Position numbers and translations under genes: made by a program. A DNA stretch of 64,000 bases from Capitella teleta (Eukaryota; Annelida; Polychaeta; Capitellidae), in assembly GCA_000328365.1 (NCBI GenBank), contig KB309465.1, forward strand, positions 37,562 through 101,561, written 5' to 3'. Within the stretch, counting starts at the first letter, position 1; every line of letters begins with the position of its first letter. The notes beneath the pieces were generated by a model. It made no database searches. It saw nothing but the letters and a program-made list of their open reading frames with translations, and had not been told where the DNA came from. Below, piece by piece: positions 12,180-24,607 of the stretch.

Positions 12180-15100
12180 TCAAACAGTGATGAGGGGGGC
12201 TCCACTGCTGCCTTCTTTTCCACTCGGCTGAAAACAAAAGAAAAAGTTTGCAAATGTATTTACCACGATGAGAACACTCACGCAGATGAAGACGTGAGAG
12301 GGTAGCATGTTCTTGAGCGGACCATCCATGCGGTTAGGGTAGCGCTTGAGGTTGACATGGACCCCAGGAAGAGCCACGTTACCAGCGAGCAGCGGAACAA
12401 GGTTGTAGTGCACGTGCTGCGTTGACTGCGGAAGCACTCTGAGATGAACCTGAAAAAATAGATTAAAAACATTGCAATTGTGATGGAAGCAATTTTGAAT
12501 AAAATCCTCACATGTTTATGTCCTGCAAACATGAAGTTATCAGAGTTGTCCATGCTGAACTCAAGTTCCTGCGAATAAGGAGTTCGGTTGTGGATTTCGT
12601 ACGTGACTGGGAAGACTTTCTGGATGTAGCCACACGAGGGAGTTAGAAGTTCCACCAGAACAGGAACCAGCTCAATATTGGCGACCGGCAGCGGGACCTC
12701 AGTGGTCACAGGAGGAATGGTCGTGCCCGCTGATGACCTGTTCAGAAAGAGTCACGAGGGAGCATAACAGGTTGCAAAAAACATACCGCCTCCAAGTTAT
12801 GACGTAAGAACCGAGATTAATCGATGGACTGACAGTAGGGTACGCCACGAGACACTGGCATTCATTAACGCATTCATCGCTCTCAACGCTCACTAGATAA
12901 CCAAAAAATTTAATTATACCTTAACGATAATTACAATAACTAACATCCTTTAAGCTGTGATTCAACTTCATCATCTGTGAAACGCACGGACTGACTCTGG
13001 TAGAACAAAATGAAATCAGTGCAAAGGAAGGCATTTGTTGTTGCTGCTATTCCTACCAGGTTCAGCTCAGTGTTGAGTATTTCTATGGTCCACGGAGAGA
13101 GGCAACTCATCTCAGCTTGAATCAGGAACGGCTCATCTGAATGAATGCATGCAACAGGAGCAAACTGCAGAACAGGATCTCAATTAAAGGGCTCTTTTTG
13201 AATTCTTTCATCAAACCCACTAATAATGAGTTCATTTTCAGGTTGACGTCAAACGGTTTGACAACATCGATGTCAACAATGAGAGATTTCTCACAACGGC
13301 AGGTGATGGCGTGGGTGTTCACACTCTGCTCGATGTCATAGGAGACCTAGATGAAATAAAGTTGAAGGAAAACATGATAATGGCAGCTACAGTGGTGGAA
13401 GCAGCTGTTCATAGACATCAAAGCGATATTTCAGGTACAAGATGTGCGTGCCACACAAACCTGAGCCACAAAGTTACGAATCCCAACGTCATCACACTGG
13501 AGGAAAATATCGCGAGTTATGCTCTCCCCAACCGCTATATCTCCAAAGTTGATTTTCAAAGAGCATGATTTAGAGTCCTGTGCTCCAGACTTACAGTCCA
13601 GGGCAACACTCAAATGCGCTGAAAATATATTTTGATCAAAACAAAAGGAAACAAATTTGAGAAACTCACTCTTAGAATCTTCTGACTGTCCACTCTTCAT
13701 TCTTAAATCGAATCTGATAAATTAAAATTAAAATAATGCAAAAGTGAAGTGAGCGTCAATGAATCCTTACTCAACACCCTTGATCGGTGTGTCTTCCTTG
13801 TTGCAGATATTCACCGTCATCTGGTATACCTCTTGCAGCAAACACGGAGAGCAGTGTGCGACTGTGACCTCTAGCTGAGCTGGGCGGCTCACAAGTCTAT
13901 AACATAAGCTCAATCAATTAACAAAGAGTAATTAAACTCCTCACTTGGTGGATGCCTGCACTTGGATAGACCTCCAATCGGTCGGATCAGTGATTGGCTT
14001 CACGGGGAATCTGTGCGAGATCTGCTGCTGCGAAAGGGGCGTGGCCACAGCATCCCCGCCCCCTCTTGGCCACAGAAGAATAGCGCAAATTGAACCTTCA
14101 TTGCCTAATTCCAGAGCCACTGATGTGATCTATGAGAATCAAGAGGCATGAATGCTTGGAAGGAAATCAAATTCATGGCTCACCTCAAGAGTTTGCCCAA
14201 CATCGCTTTGATCAGGAACAAAACTGAACGAGTGGGTTTTGATGACCCCAGGCACGAGATAAAGGTCACCGCCCTCAGCGATGGTGTTGTCGTTAGTGAT
14301 TCCATTGCCATCATTGAGCATGCACTTGCCATGGTAATGCTGTTGCATATAGCATCGGCGTTTAGTTTAAGAGCGAGAGAGAGTGTAAACTCACTTGTTT
14401 GTTGAGTAGAATTGAAAGCTTGGAGAATCTGATCGGAAACTGGCAAGTTGTGCTGAAGATTTGCATAAATTTGCATACATAATGAGCTGTTTAATAAAGA
14501 TTAAGTTACCGTAAAAAGACCTGAATCGTGATTTCTTGGTTTGTCGTGAATGAACTTTGTGTGAACTGAGTCTTGCATTCAACTGAATGAGACGAAACGA
14601 GATATATCAATGAAGAAGAGACGAGATTTAATATTCACCAAAGGGGACAATGTTGTGCATCTCGATCGTGATGATCTGAGGGTCTGATGTCGCCAAGGCA
14701 ACCTTCCACAACTGGCGAGCCTTCTCTGTACATTCCTCAGCGCAATCAGGTTCCGCTTCAGGCCGATTTCCCTTAAAAAAAAAGTAAAAAAATATCTTGA
14801 ACAGCTACATCAGTATAATCAGAAGTCACTCACGGACATAACTCTGATTAAATTCATTTGGATGCGTGTCTTGTCTTCAATGCTGTTGAGGGTATCTACG
14901 GGAAACAAAGCTCAGGAAAAAACTCAAGGGACATAATTAATTCCGAAGCGGGAGCAAAGCAAGGATACGTTGTCCAATCAGTTCTAAGGAAGTCGTAACA
15001 TAGTCCTGAACTTTGGCAGTGAGGAACGAACACCTAAGAAGCAAGGGGAAAATGTGAAAATGAAATGCCCCAGGAAGAAGAGACGACTGACTTCAGTTCA

Positions 15101-17613
15101 GTTGAGAGAATGTTCGTTAGGAGGAGCCACCAACGCTCTTGTCGGTAATCAAATGTCACTCTCGAAAGCAGGCTGGAACATGGGAAGTTTTAATCTGAGA
15201 TTATTAACACTGATAGCGTTTACGTTAATGCCTTGGAGTAATCTTTAGCATGGCAGTACTCAAAACCCATCTGCACCACTGTGAAAATGAGTTTTAGTAA
15301 GATGTTGAGGGAATTAAAAAAAGAGTATCTCACTGAGGTAGCGCTTCATACGGGCAGATTTGTACTTCTTGAACTGAGACATCGCGTTGCTCAGCAGAGG
15401 TATAATAAGCCACTGAAAAGAGAAACGTGAAATAAATTCCCCTCAATGCAAAATATTCCATTTACCGAGTGGTCAACCTTGAGCTCCTGAACCTGGAGAG
15501 CGAGAATTCCGTCTCTCTCCTTCAGCGCGTCAGGGGGGTCAATGCCTGAGATGAAAAGTAGGTCACTAGTTTAGAAAACAAGCATGGGACTCACTCTGGT
15601 GGTTCTGTCGCCAAGGCCGTTGCCCAAAAAAATCCAGTTTATCCAATAGCTCAAGAGGATTTGGAGAGGGAGAGTGCAAGTCATTCTGTGAGGGATCGGT
15701 TCAAAAAAGAATAAATGGGTGCAGACAAGGGCTCACCTTTTTCAATGCTTCCACCAGCTGCTTGCGCACAGTGGCATGACTCGCTGCTTGCTGGTAGTAA
15801 AAACCTGGATGCTGCGTCTGAATGGCGGTTAAACCGAGTTTGATGGCTTCATCAAAGAGATCCCCAAACACCTGGAATCTGAGATAGAGAAAATGCTCAT
15901 TATATCATTTATATGCATGCACATATGCATAGTACATGTCATCAACCACCAACTATACCTGCAGCAAACGTCGCAGATTCTCCAATAAAAATCGTACAAA
16001 TTCCACATAAATCAAAGGAATAATTGTAATTAGCAAGTACAATAATTCCCTGTTAAGTCTTCAGGATAATTTATATCGGTATGTGAGATAGATTGCAGAA
16101 TAGACTGTTCCAGTATTGTGTTATAGATATAATGGAGATGTACTCACTGTTTGGACATCCAGGCACAGTTCTCAAAAGCCAGTTCAGGGTTTCCGGCTCG
16201 GCTCTTGAAATAATCAATATGTTTCCTGAATTGACTGATGGCATCCAGAGGAGAGTTGTGTTGGAAAGACAAACGACAGATCTGCCAAAAAATATTGAAA
16301 ATGGAAGACTAAGCAGACGAGAGATGAGCTGACCTTGTAGTTGATGTAACCACCAATGGTTTTCACTTCAAGAATATTCGTATCATGCATCCGTAACTCC
16401 AACATATGGCCGTAAGCTTGTTTGTAATGTCTGTGCAATGACAATAATGGTATCAATGTTCATAGCATTTGCACAGATGTAAGATAGCAATAAAAGACAG
16501 CAATAAAAATAATAAAAAATCAATAAATTACTTTAGAGCAGTGTGAGAATCCTGTTTCAGCTCGTTAAAGAAAGCAATCTTGAATTGATGTCTGACGTAG
16601 AGAAGCTGTTTGAATATACACAATTGATACAAATCACAATACTATTGAATCCAATATAACCTGATGAGTTGTCTTGTTTAAGAATTCTTTGTGTGATTTC
16701 ACACGGCGTGCTTCCGTGTGATAATAGCTCTGAGACAACTCGTAGAATGCGTTCTCCAATCTGAAAATAGGGAAAAACCACCATTGATTCAAGTCATTAT
16801 GAAAGATGCAGGCTTGTGATAAGAGGTGCTAGCAGATGGTGCTTTTTACCTGATTGTGTAGCCCAGCAGGTGATCAGTGAGCGGTAAAACAAAAAGAGAT
16901 TTAGCAGACAATTCGCATGAACTGCACAAGGAAGCTGCGCGTTCTGCTGCCACGACATCCTCTCCTGCGAAGAGAGAAAGCGCTGCGTGACTGAGAAGCA
17001 GCTATCAGCTCATACCTGGTGGTAAAGGAGCGTTCTTCTGAATGAGAACCACACAAACTCTGGTGCTTCTGCCTGAGAGGCTGTCACTGTTGAAGACAGT
17101 GAAATTAATACAAGCGATTAGAGAGGAAACTTGAATTAAGAATATTTCATCTTGAAATAAAATTGCAATTGTAAAACGTACCGGACAATCTGCACTTTGG
17201 TGGCACACTCCATCTGTCTCTCCTTCCACATGACCTCATCCCAGTCAAGGTCAAAGAAACAGACCACTACAGCCGGAACCTGCTGAAGGTGCTTGCTCAT
17301 CCATCCTGTTTTCAACACCCCCCTCGGCATGTACCATTCATAAGATGTACGCTGGATTTGGTTAAAAAAAAAAGTAGCACATGTATCCAAAAGAATGGAG
17401 GCAACGACTCACTTTTGTTTTGCACTTGGGGTACTCATGATCTGCTCCGAGTACTCTGAACTGCAGAGGCACACGATCAGGACGGCGGTTGTTGCAGAAG
17501 GAGTCCCAGATTGCCGTGTGCACAGCGTTGTACGTGGTGTCCAGGCCTGTTAGTACGACCAGACCAGTCGGCCGGCAGAGAAGTACGTCAGGAAATTCAC
17601 TTGCCCAGGACAT
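12180..17613 (-). CDS. TRAPPC11: TRAPP complex subunit 11 (foie gras and gryzun domains)
   Basis: Subunit of the TRAPPIII tethering complex in ER-Golgi traffic and autophagy. I place 31 exons (high to low coordinate): 17413-17613, 17182-17351, 17016-17080, 16850-16964, 16661-16760, 16532-16605, 16334-16430, 16148-16281, 15737-15878, 15595-15685, 15466-15545, 15334-15412, 15224-15278, 15092-15172, 14969-15033, 14834-14895, 14639-14771, 14510-14582, 14395-14452, 14184-14339, 13945-14129, 13771-13896, 13670-13713, 13461-13618, 13217-13346, 13057-13136, 12945-12996, 12787-12892, 12512-12737, 12282-12449, 12180-12227. They sum to 3354 bases, 1117 residues (human 1133). The foie gras half has [19 protein letters not shown] and [13 protein letters not shown]; the C-terminal gryzun half ends [19 protein letters not shown]. 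The start [10 protein letters not shown] was preferred over upstream codons because it aligns with the human start. All introns are short (about 40-270 bp). Confidence 0.97.
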
Positions 17614-19560
17614 GATTGATCGTGGTTTTTCACAGATGTGAATGCTGAAATGTTTAAGATTATTCACGCTGTGTGGATCATTCAGAATGAGGCTCACTTC
17701 AGGGTACTTTGTTAATATGATTACAATGGGTAGAAAAGTGATAAAAGTGCTCAAACTTCCCTCAGTATTTTATGAGCTCCCTTTATGAGATAATCCTTCT
17801 CAAGATTCTGTCATTTTTGTGAAAACATCGTACCATAAATATGAGCGGTCAAAACCCGGGGTCACAACCGTCAAATATTGCAGCAGTTTCTCGATCATAC
17901 ATCAAATTAGATGTGTAGTTCATCTCTATTTTCTTGCTTCGCTGCCTCCGACTCCTCGAATCACTCGAAATTTAGCATTAATGCGTGCACGTGCTGCCTC
18001 GTTTGCCCCCCGCCAAGACTTTCTTCGCGGGCTCAGATCCACTCGCTTGATCTCCATTCATAACTTTGTAATCTCGTTCGTTCCGCTCCTGAACATCGCT
18101 TAACTCAGCGACCAATTAAATGAAAGACTGTAAGACTGTTCGCCTACGATTCATTCGCTTTGTTTAATTAACTTGTTAAGCGTTAAACGGGGAGGCGCCA
18201 TTTGTTGTTTAAACTGACCCGACTTCAAAGAAATCGCCGACAATTGATGTGTCTTGGCTGACTGTAATTCTGTGACCAGAATGTTTATCTTCGGATCAGC
18301 AGTTTGCAAGCGCAGATTGCAGAGCTCATTCCACTCTCAATTTTACCTATGAATGCCAATGTTTATCCAGACGACTTTTGAAAAGATTCAAAGAGGTTGC
18401 GGACAGCACATGCTCATGCAGTTGAACCATTTCAGCAGTTTTCTTCCCTGAGTAAGAAAGAATGTTGCCTGGCTGAGGTCTTTGCTGCTGGCTTACTCAC
18501 TTTGAAATGGTGACAATGGTGGATTCTGCACAGTTGGCCTAATGTTTGAACTTTTCTCCTACATTAACATTTAGTCGGTTTTAATTTCATGGACGAAAAC
18601 TTGCTTAACAATTGAATGATCAATACGGGACTATAAGCCAGATCTATATTGACCTGAGTCTTTGATCAGGAATTAACAGACTTTCTGAGTGTGTGACGGT
18701 CATCGTGACTGTCACCAGTTCACTTTGTAGACTACGTACTGCGTACACACACTTATACCAGAATACATTGTATTACACTGAATACAAGACTCCAGATTAC
18801 AGAGTGTAACAAGCTCCCTGTAGGTAGCTGAGCAGTTCTAGCTATTACATTAGTATTATAATTATTGACTCCATACTCATGATACTGATACTCATGATTA
18901 TGATACTGAACATCATAGAATTGATAGACTCATACTGTCACTCATAGTGAGTATCATAGTCATCATAGTCAAACGCCCCCTGAATGGTCTCGACCGCTCA
19001 GAAACTGCTGAAGGAGTTAGCAATCAAGAATTTCAGAAACATCAAAGTAATTGCAAGGAAGTGATTGGCATGATACGATTACACGATTATTGCCATAAAA
19101 TCGAATTATCTTCAAAAAAGTAACAAACCATTTCAGATCATTTCACAGCTGTCAAAAATACTTATCGGTAAAATTTGTCGGGTGCGCTGTGCTGATAAGC
19201 ATTTGTCTGTATCATAACGCATTATAACGCATTTTTTTTTTTTTTTTCCAAGCGTTATGATGAAGCCTTCCGATTGCTGGAACAAAGATACTCCATTTAC
19301 TATGATTTAGGATTTTAGGGTGGAGTATCTTTGGCTACCACGTGCTGCTCCAGTACAAAATTATACAGCTGTTAAGTGCAGCGGCATACCATCCATGAAA
19401 GAAGGAGAGCTCGCTAGAACTGCAGCCCCCAGAAGTAATTATATTTTGTCAAATTGAGGACAGCACCACAGAACATTGATATCACACCAATCAAGCCAAT
19501 TAAGCTAGGCAAGAGAGAAATCAGTATTTCCAGAATTAAACTTCTCACCAAGACTTAGTG
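17614..19560. other. Intergenic DNA upstream of TRAPPC11
   Basis: The first few hundred bases should hold the TRAPPC11 promoter. A GGCGCCATTTG stretch near 18193 resembles common housekeeping promoter sequence, but I assign no factor. Further on there is CATCATAG/ACTCAT-rich low-complexity DNA (about 18840-18970) and two TCATAACG octamers at 19212 and 19253 flanking a T-run. No coding exon was recognised. Confidence 0.4.
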
Positions 19561-19563
19561 ACC

Positions 19564-19685
19564 GTCTAGGAATGGCTGAAGAAATTGAATCCGCGTAAAG
19601 CATCTGGCCCAAATTCCATCTTTCCAACTGTCTACCTCAGACGAGCATCAACAGAACTATGACTAGTACAAGCCTGCCCAATCCA
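19564..19685 (+). mobile_element. LINE reverse-transcriptase fragment
   Basis: A short open stretch reads LKKLNPRKASGPNSI, the typical entry of a non-LTR reverse-transcriptase domain (consensus LxxLxxxKAxGPDxIP). It lies in a frame soon ended by a stop, with no recognisable endonuclease upstream. It is a small, old, dead piece; the family cannot be fixed from so little. Confidence 0.55.
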
Positions 19686-19877
19686 TGTTGGACGAGTCCT
19701 CGTATGCACTTTGCGTGGTCTTCACTGACAGATGCCATATGTTGATGTGGATATAAGACGATTGGTAGATGATCATGGAGTAGATGAATTTTAATAACAG
19801 AGGACTGGCGATATAAATTTTAAATAAACAAATAAAATGATCAGGACAAATAATTTCCAACTTCCAAGACTGGTGAA

Positions 19878-20738
19878 TTACTCTAATAAACTAAATAAAG
19901 AACTTTGTCCAAAACGTGTCTGTCTTAGTGGCAGATAATGCGGCCAGTGGATAGTTGTTCCTGCTTAGCTAGTGCAAGCAAAAAGATGACCGTTTTAAGA
20001 GCGACTTTTGGTCTTTTCTCAGCCCAAGGATTGAAGGAAAACATATATTAGGCTGGCGCCCTAGCTGACCGTCCTAAATTCGGAAAATGCGCTCTACTCT
20101 CTGGACGCGACATGCCCACTCTCATTATTATTCTATGGCTGGCCTTGGGAAGAGGGGAGAAATTCGGGCCAAAGCATCGGCGATTTTATTCTCGCTTCCT
20201 TTTATGTAGCCTATTGTACACTATGGGCTACCACGTCAAATTTGCGAGCACACAATAGAAGCCGTTGTTGCCTGGGCGAAACATCCCTGATTTGCTTGAA
20301 GATGCTCCCCAGAGGCCCTTGATCCGTTAGAGTACGGCAACAATTAGTCCCTTGAGGCTTGCGTCTGTCTGCATGGATGGTGTGGCTGGAAGAGGATTAA
20401 ACAATTTGAGCGTTGGCGTCTTAGACAAATCCTCTTTGATTGCTTCGAATGCTGCCTGCTGCTGAGATTCTCATTGGTAGATGGTGTTAATTTACTTCAC
20501 TAGCCCTCGCCAGTTTGGAGACGTTCTTGCAATACCATTTCATATACGAGACAAGGAACGACTGCAGGGTTGCCTTGTCATTCGGTGCTTCCATATACCG
20601 TTGATTGCTTCGACTGTTGAGTCATTTATACTCATTCCACCTGCAGATATATTTTGCCCAAAGAATCTGACCCTCGGCTGTCGGAATGGTAGCTTTTTTG
20701 AGTCCGGACAAAGTTCTTTATTTAGTTTATTAGAGTAA
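19878..20738 (-). mobile_element. Ty3/gypsy-like pol fossil bracketed by inverted repeats
   Basis: On the minus strand the DNA between about 20040 and 20720 retains scattered pol-like peptides of Ty3/gypsy type (reverse transcriptase to RNase H region). It is plainly broken, with several interruptions, and probably old. Perfect 33-bp inverted repeats lie at 19878-19910 and 20706-20738 around the relic. They are oriented head to head, unlike direct LTRs, so they may belong to a different element or mark a rearrangement. Confidence 0.5.
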
Positions 20739-21539
20739 CAATTAAAGTATTCATTCTTGAAATTATATATCCTGATATTCTGACCCATTTACTTTATCTT
20801 TATTGTGATGGTGAATGAAAAGTAAGAAAAAGGCATGCTTATGCCATCAACACTGCATGATATGAATTATACTGCTATAGGTGCCCAATACTGAAGTTCC
20901 ATATATATTGGCTTTGATGCAATCATCAATGACATCAAAGTAATTTGTCATGCCGACAACAGCATAGCTGGGGGCAAGTGTGTTCGTGTATACGAGACGA
21001 TTAAGGAAGTTTGCTTCATTGAAGGAAAAATTAGTTACATCGCACGCCAAAAGGCTGTGCTGAGTGTGTTTCCAGCAGACAACTTTTTTAGTGGCAAAAA
21101 TTGTGTACAAAAGAACGTGCAATTCATCATTTTTGTTTTTAACTCTGCATAACCAATATGCATGTAATTAAAGGATTAAACATGCACCGGTACCATGCAG
21201 GGACCATAATAGTTATAGCAGAAAAAGAGGAAAAAAAAAAAAGACCTTAAAATCCTTGTATCATGAACAGGGCCTTTATGCAAAAATTTACAATAAAAAA
21301 AGGCTCAGTAACTAGTTAAGATGGAAAGTATAAACCAGAAATGTGTATAATTATATAAGCACCATAAGAATATCACATTGTTACATAACAATCTTAAAAT
21401 GGAAAAATCTGTTCACAAAAGAAAAGTCATCTACAAAACCAAAACCAGAATAAGATGTAAATTGAGCATCACATTAAAATGAGTGAAACGGAAAAAGATT
21501 TAGATGTAAATAAAATGCAGGAAAATGCGTCTGCTTTTT
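20739..21539. other. Gap between gypsy relic and heparanase 3' end
   Basis: AT-rich, A-run-containing DNA with no recognisable exon. It probably includes the 3' UTR of the minus-strand heparanase gene; a minus-strand AATAAA is readable at about 20806 but is distant from the stop codon, so I do not assign it. Confidence 0.4.
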
Positions 21540-23672
21540 TCACACGCACGCCTCTGCTTTGGCGTCTGGAATGACGACAAATCCAAAGGACATTTGAGGA
21601 AGAATGACCGCTTCATTTGCTCCAATCACAGAGGGCGGCATTTGGGGAAGCTGTGTGCTGTTGACCATCTTCAGAACATGGTTATTCAAAGCAATGTGTC
21701 TGGAATGAACGAAAAGACATCAGTCCATTCCAAATAACTTGAACATCTAACAGAAGCATTGATAGTTAAGCAAATTTAATTAGCGTTTGAAGAATATTTT
21801 TGAATTTAATTATGCAATTCGGCCTGTTTGAAGTATTATGTAATTCATTGATATTTGAGCTTTGTACAAATTATTTCAATGTTTCTCACTTGGAGATAAG
21901 GCCCTGATCATCTCCAGGAGTTAACCAATATAAGTGCTTTGTCAAAGTCATGTGCTCTTCAGTTAAGGTCAAATTGACCTCACTTGTCAGCATGTTCAGC
22001 CCAAAGTAGGTGACAGTGCCTGAAGGGTACGTTGACCTGAGCAGAGACAGGAAACCCAAGCAATGACGCCACATTCACCATCGAATCAACTCACAATTTC
22101 GTGTTTGTGCAGTGCGCATAGAAGCGCACTTGATTTTGAAGAGTAGCTCTGGCCACTTCCAGAACGCGATTTCCAGCCAATTTCTTGAAGAGCACTGACA
22201 ACCAGTAATCCTTTTCATACCAGAGAGAATACATAGTTAAGAAGAAATGAAAATGGCTAACCGGCATGATATTCATATGTTTATCTAAGAGGCCATCGAC
22301 ACCATCATACAGAACCTGACGTATGACCACTTTTACGTCCATGGAAGCAGCCAAGCCAAGCTTATCAAGCCATCTGCAAAGCCACAATTATGTAACTGTT
22401 AATTCTGGTTCTTCCTAAGTTGCTTACAAAAAGCCAGCTAAATAGCATTGGCAGAACTCGACGCCTTTCGTTCCTCCGAGACAGGTTCCACTTTCTCCCA
22501 ACCAAATGTCTTTTCTGATTTTATGTGCTGTGTAAATGGATGATCGGACCTCATCAACCTGCTGAGCTAATGTATCCATGAGTTTGTAGTTAGTGAAATC
22601 TTCAGGCTTTGCGGTTTCCAAATTCAGGTAATACCTATGTAGATTTGATAAGGGAGGATAGAGTAAAAAATAGGTCCGTATGTAATGTTTAAAATCTTAC
22701 GTGTGAAACGTCAGGTAATCAATGACACCAGCAGCAGGTTTGATATAACTGGTAATAGAAATATAATTATCCAATAGTTTGCTTCTAATTGAACTCACTC
22801 ATTGAGGAAATTGAGAGAATTTTTATTCGGTCTAGTGATGTCAGGGCCGACAATAAAGGCCTCCTTCAAATGCGGACATTTAGGAATCCTGTCTCTGATG
22901 ATCTTTTGAAGAATTTGGAAATCTCTGCCAATCTGTGAACCACTCAGACTTCGGTGAACCGACTCAGGGAACTGATTAGGCTCTGATTAAGAGAGAATAA
23001 AAGAAACAAAATTCAGATTGAAGCAAGTATTCTCACAGACCATTTCCTAATTCAAAATGCATGTTCTGCGCATAGCCTTTGTGAATTGCGTAATCTAAGA
23101 TTTCTTCAGCGTTATCTGGAGACCAATTAATTCCATTACGAAGGAGAAGGTTGAAGTCGAAGAGGAGATGCATTCCAGATTTCCGGACGTACACATTCAG
23201 CAAATCAAATGCCTCAGCTGAAACACAAAATTTTCTGGTGTTTTTCCAGAGGGTGAAAGAAATTTAAACTAATTCACCTGTCATGGTAAAGTTTGTGGTT
23301 TTGATGTTCAATGAACCCCACTCTGCATCCATACCTCCAGATTTCTCTTCGAAAATTAAAAAGTCAGCCGCACTCCCCCCCAATCTAAAGAACGCCGGTT
23401 GCAAGGCAGAGGTCAATGTGATTAGCCGGGGATTTCTGTGCGAACCCCCAAAAAAACCCAGGATTTATGAATTTTCCCAAAATGGAGAGTTTTTACCGAG
23501 GGTCAAATGGGCCATCGAAGGCTGTGACAATTCGGGGGTTTATGCAGACGCTAAGGAATCGCTTGTCAAGTTCATGAATCGGGCGCTCAGTGTTCAAAGT
23601 GATGTGATAATCTTCATTTGCGACACTCCCAATGGAAAGCAGAAGCAGAAAAGAGAAACGCAGGGATTCCAT
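21540..23672 (-). CDS. HPSE: Heparanase (GH79 endo-beta-glucuronidase)
   Basis: Secreted or lysosomal enzyme that cuts heparan sulfate. Exons: 23497-23672, 23278-23435, 23041-23217, 22799-22982, 22701-22748, 22428-22634, 22262-22373, 22095-22210, 21890-22036, 21540-21699; 494 residues (human 543). A signal peptide is visible (MESLRFSFLLLLSIGSVA). The proton-donor glutamate is Glu171 in ELGNEP, its codon split by an intron; the nucleophile is Glu295 in IWLGES. The C-terminal beta-sandwich strands match human HPSE up to the end (IPDAKAEACV). The roughly 48-residue linker that human proheparanase loses on activation is mostly absent: only about 27 residues separate FLIF from AFDLL. A closer match to HPSE2 is less likely because both catalytic glutamates are kept. 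Confidence 0.95.
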
Positions 23673-24058
23673 CCTGCTACACGTTCACAACCTGAAAATA
23701 TATAATTGTGATCTTGAGATATTGTCGAAAGAGATTGGAATTTTGTTATGTAAAATAAATGATTTGTATGTGTGTAGTATGGTGTATGTTTACAATGAAT
23801 AAAATAACTTTCTCTTTCTGTTGTGTTAGTAAGCCATTGATGCTTTTCTTGTGTGTTTGTGTCCCCAAGCAGAGTATACATGGCGCCATAATTATGATGT
23901 GATGCAGTTAATGTGAGGTAGATTAATTTTCCAGGTTTTTTTAGATTAAATTTTTTTGTCCCGGATAGTGCATAGAATCCTTGTGATTTTTTGGTAGTTT
24001 AAAGAGTTTTGTATGATGATGTAAGTATGATCACATACTGGTATTATAAAATATAACT
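23673..24058. other. Upstream flank of heparanase
   Basis: AT-rich DNA expected to include the heparanase promoter and 5' UTR on the minus strand. I see no TATA box at a sensible distance and no repeat. Confidence 0.4.
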
Positions 24059-24140
24059 CCACAAGTATAACTGATCTTCTACCCAAAATGTGTGGAGCCT
24101 ATTCTACCGAATTGCAAACAGATATTTCAGACACTTGTGG
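24059..24140. mobile_element. Short MITE with CCACAAGT termini
   Basis: 82-bp unit bounded by CCACAAGTAT and ACACTTGTGG. Both ends match those of an 849-bp element at 60268-61116, including the subterminal AACTGATCT on one side and GCAAAC-GATATTTCAG on the other. This looks like an internally deleted copy of the same family. The hAT-like MITE at 24142 has inserted directly at its right end. Confidence 0.5.
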
Positions 24141-24141
24141 G

Positions 24142-24292
24142 CACAGAGGGTCTTACCAGTAAACGACCAGATATAGACCAAACTCAATGCAGTGATCGAA
24201 TGCTTACTGTCTATATGTGTATTATTATATACTGTCTAGAAGGCTGCATAGGTATTTCACGTAACCAGAGCCCACTGATAAGACTCCCTGTG
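24142..24292 (+). mobile_element. hAT-like MITE with 8-bp target duplication
   Basis: A 151-bp element with inverted ends CACAGAGGGTCTTACCAGT and, in complement, CACAGGGAGTCTTATCAGT. It is flanked by CTTGTGGG on the left and CTTGCGGG on the right, a 7-of-8 match fitting the 8-bp target duplication of the hAT superfamily. The sequence without the insert (ACTTGTGGGCTTAA) occurs intact at 61109. An inverted second copy lies at 50844-50993. Confidence 0.7.
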
Positions 24293-24502
24293 CTTGCGGG
24301 CTTAAATAATATTTGATATGACATATGATGCGTGTGCATGATAATGATGATCATGGTGTAGCTGACATACTACAGCGAGCCCAATGGGTCTCGCTGTACT
24401 GTAAACGCATTAAACTCCAGTTCGCGAACCACGATTTCTAGAATTCCACGCTTGTAATTATATTTATGAAGGCACCAGGGTCTGCAGAGCCATACCGTAT
24501 AC

Positions 24503-24607
24503 AGACCTCGCCCGAGAATCTGTGCTATTCATGGTCACGATGGTGTGATTGAGTGAATTTAATGTTTACAATTATAGCACAGATATGAGATAAATCGGGC
24601 GAGGTCT
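24503..24607. mobile_element. MITE with AGACCTCGCCCGA inverted ends
   Basis: 105-bp unit with perfect 13-bp terminal inverted repeats (AGACCTCGCCCGA and TCGGGCGAGGTCT), followed inside by a second inverted block (CTGTGCTAT and ATAGCACAG). No coding capacity. The target duplication is unclear, so no superfamily is assigned. Confidence 0.55.

Noticed and set aside
23283-23705. Plus-strand open frame of 140 codons
   Set aside because: It is the mirror of the first two heparanase exons on the minus strand, which carry the signal peptide and conserved strands.
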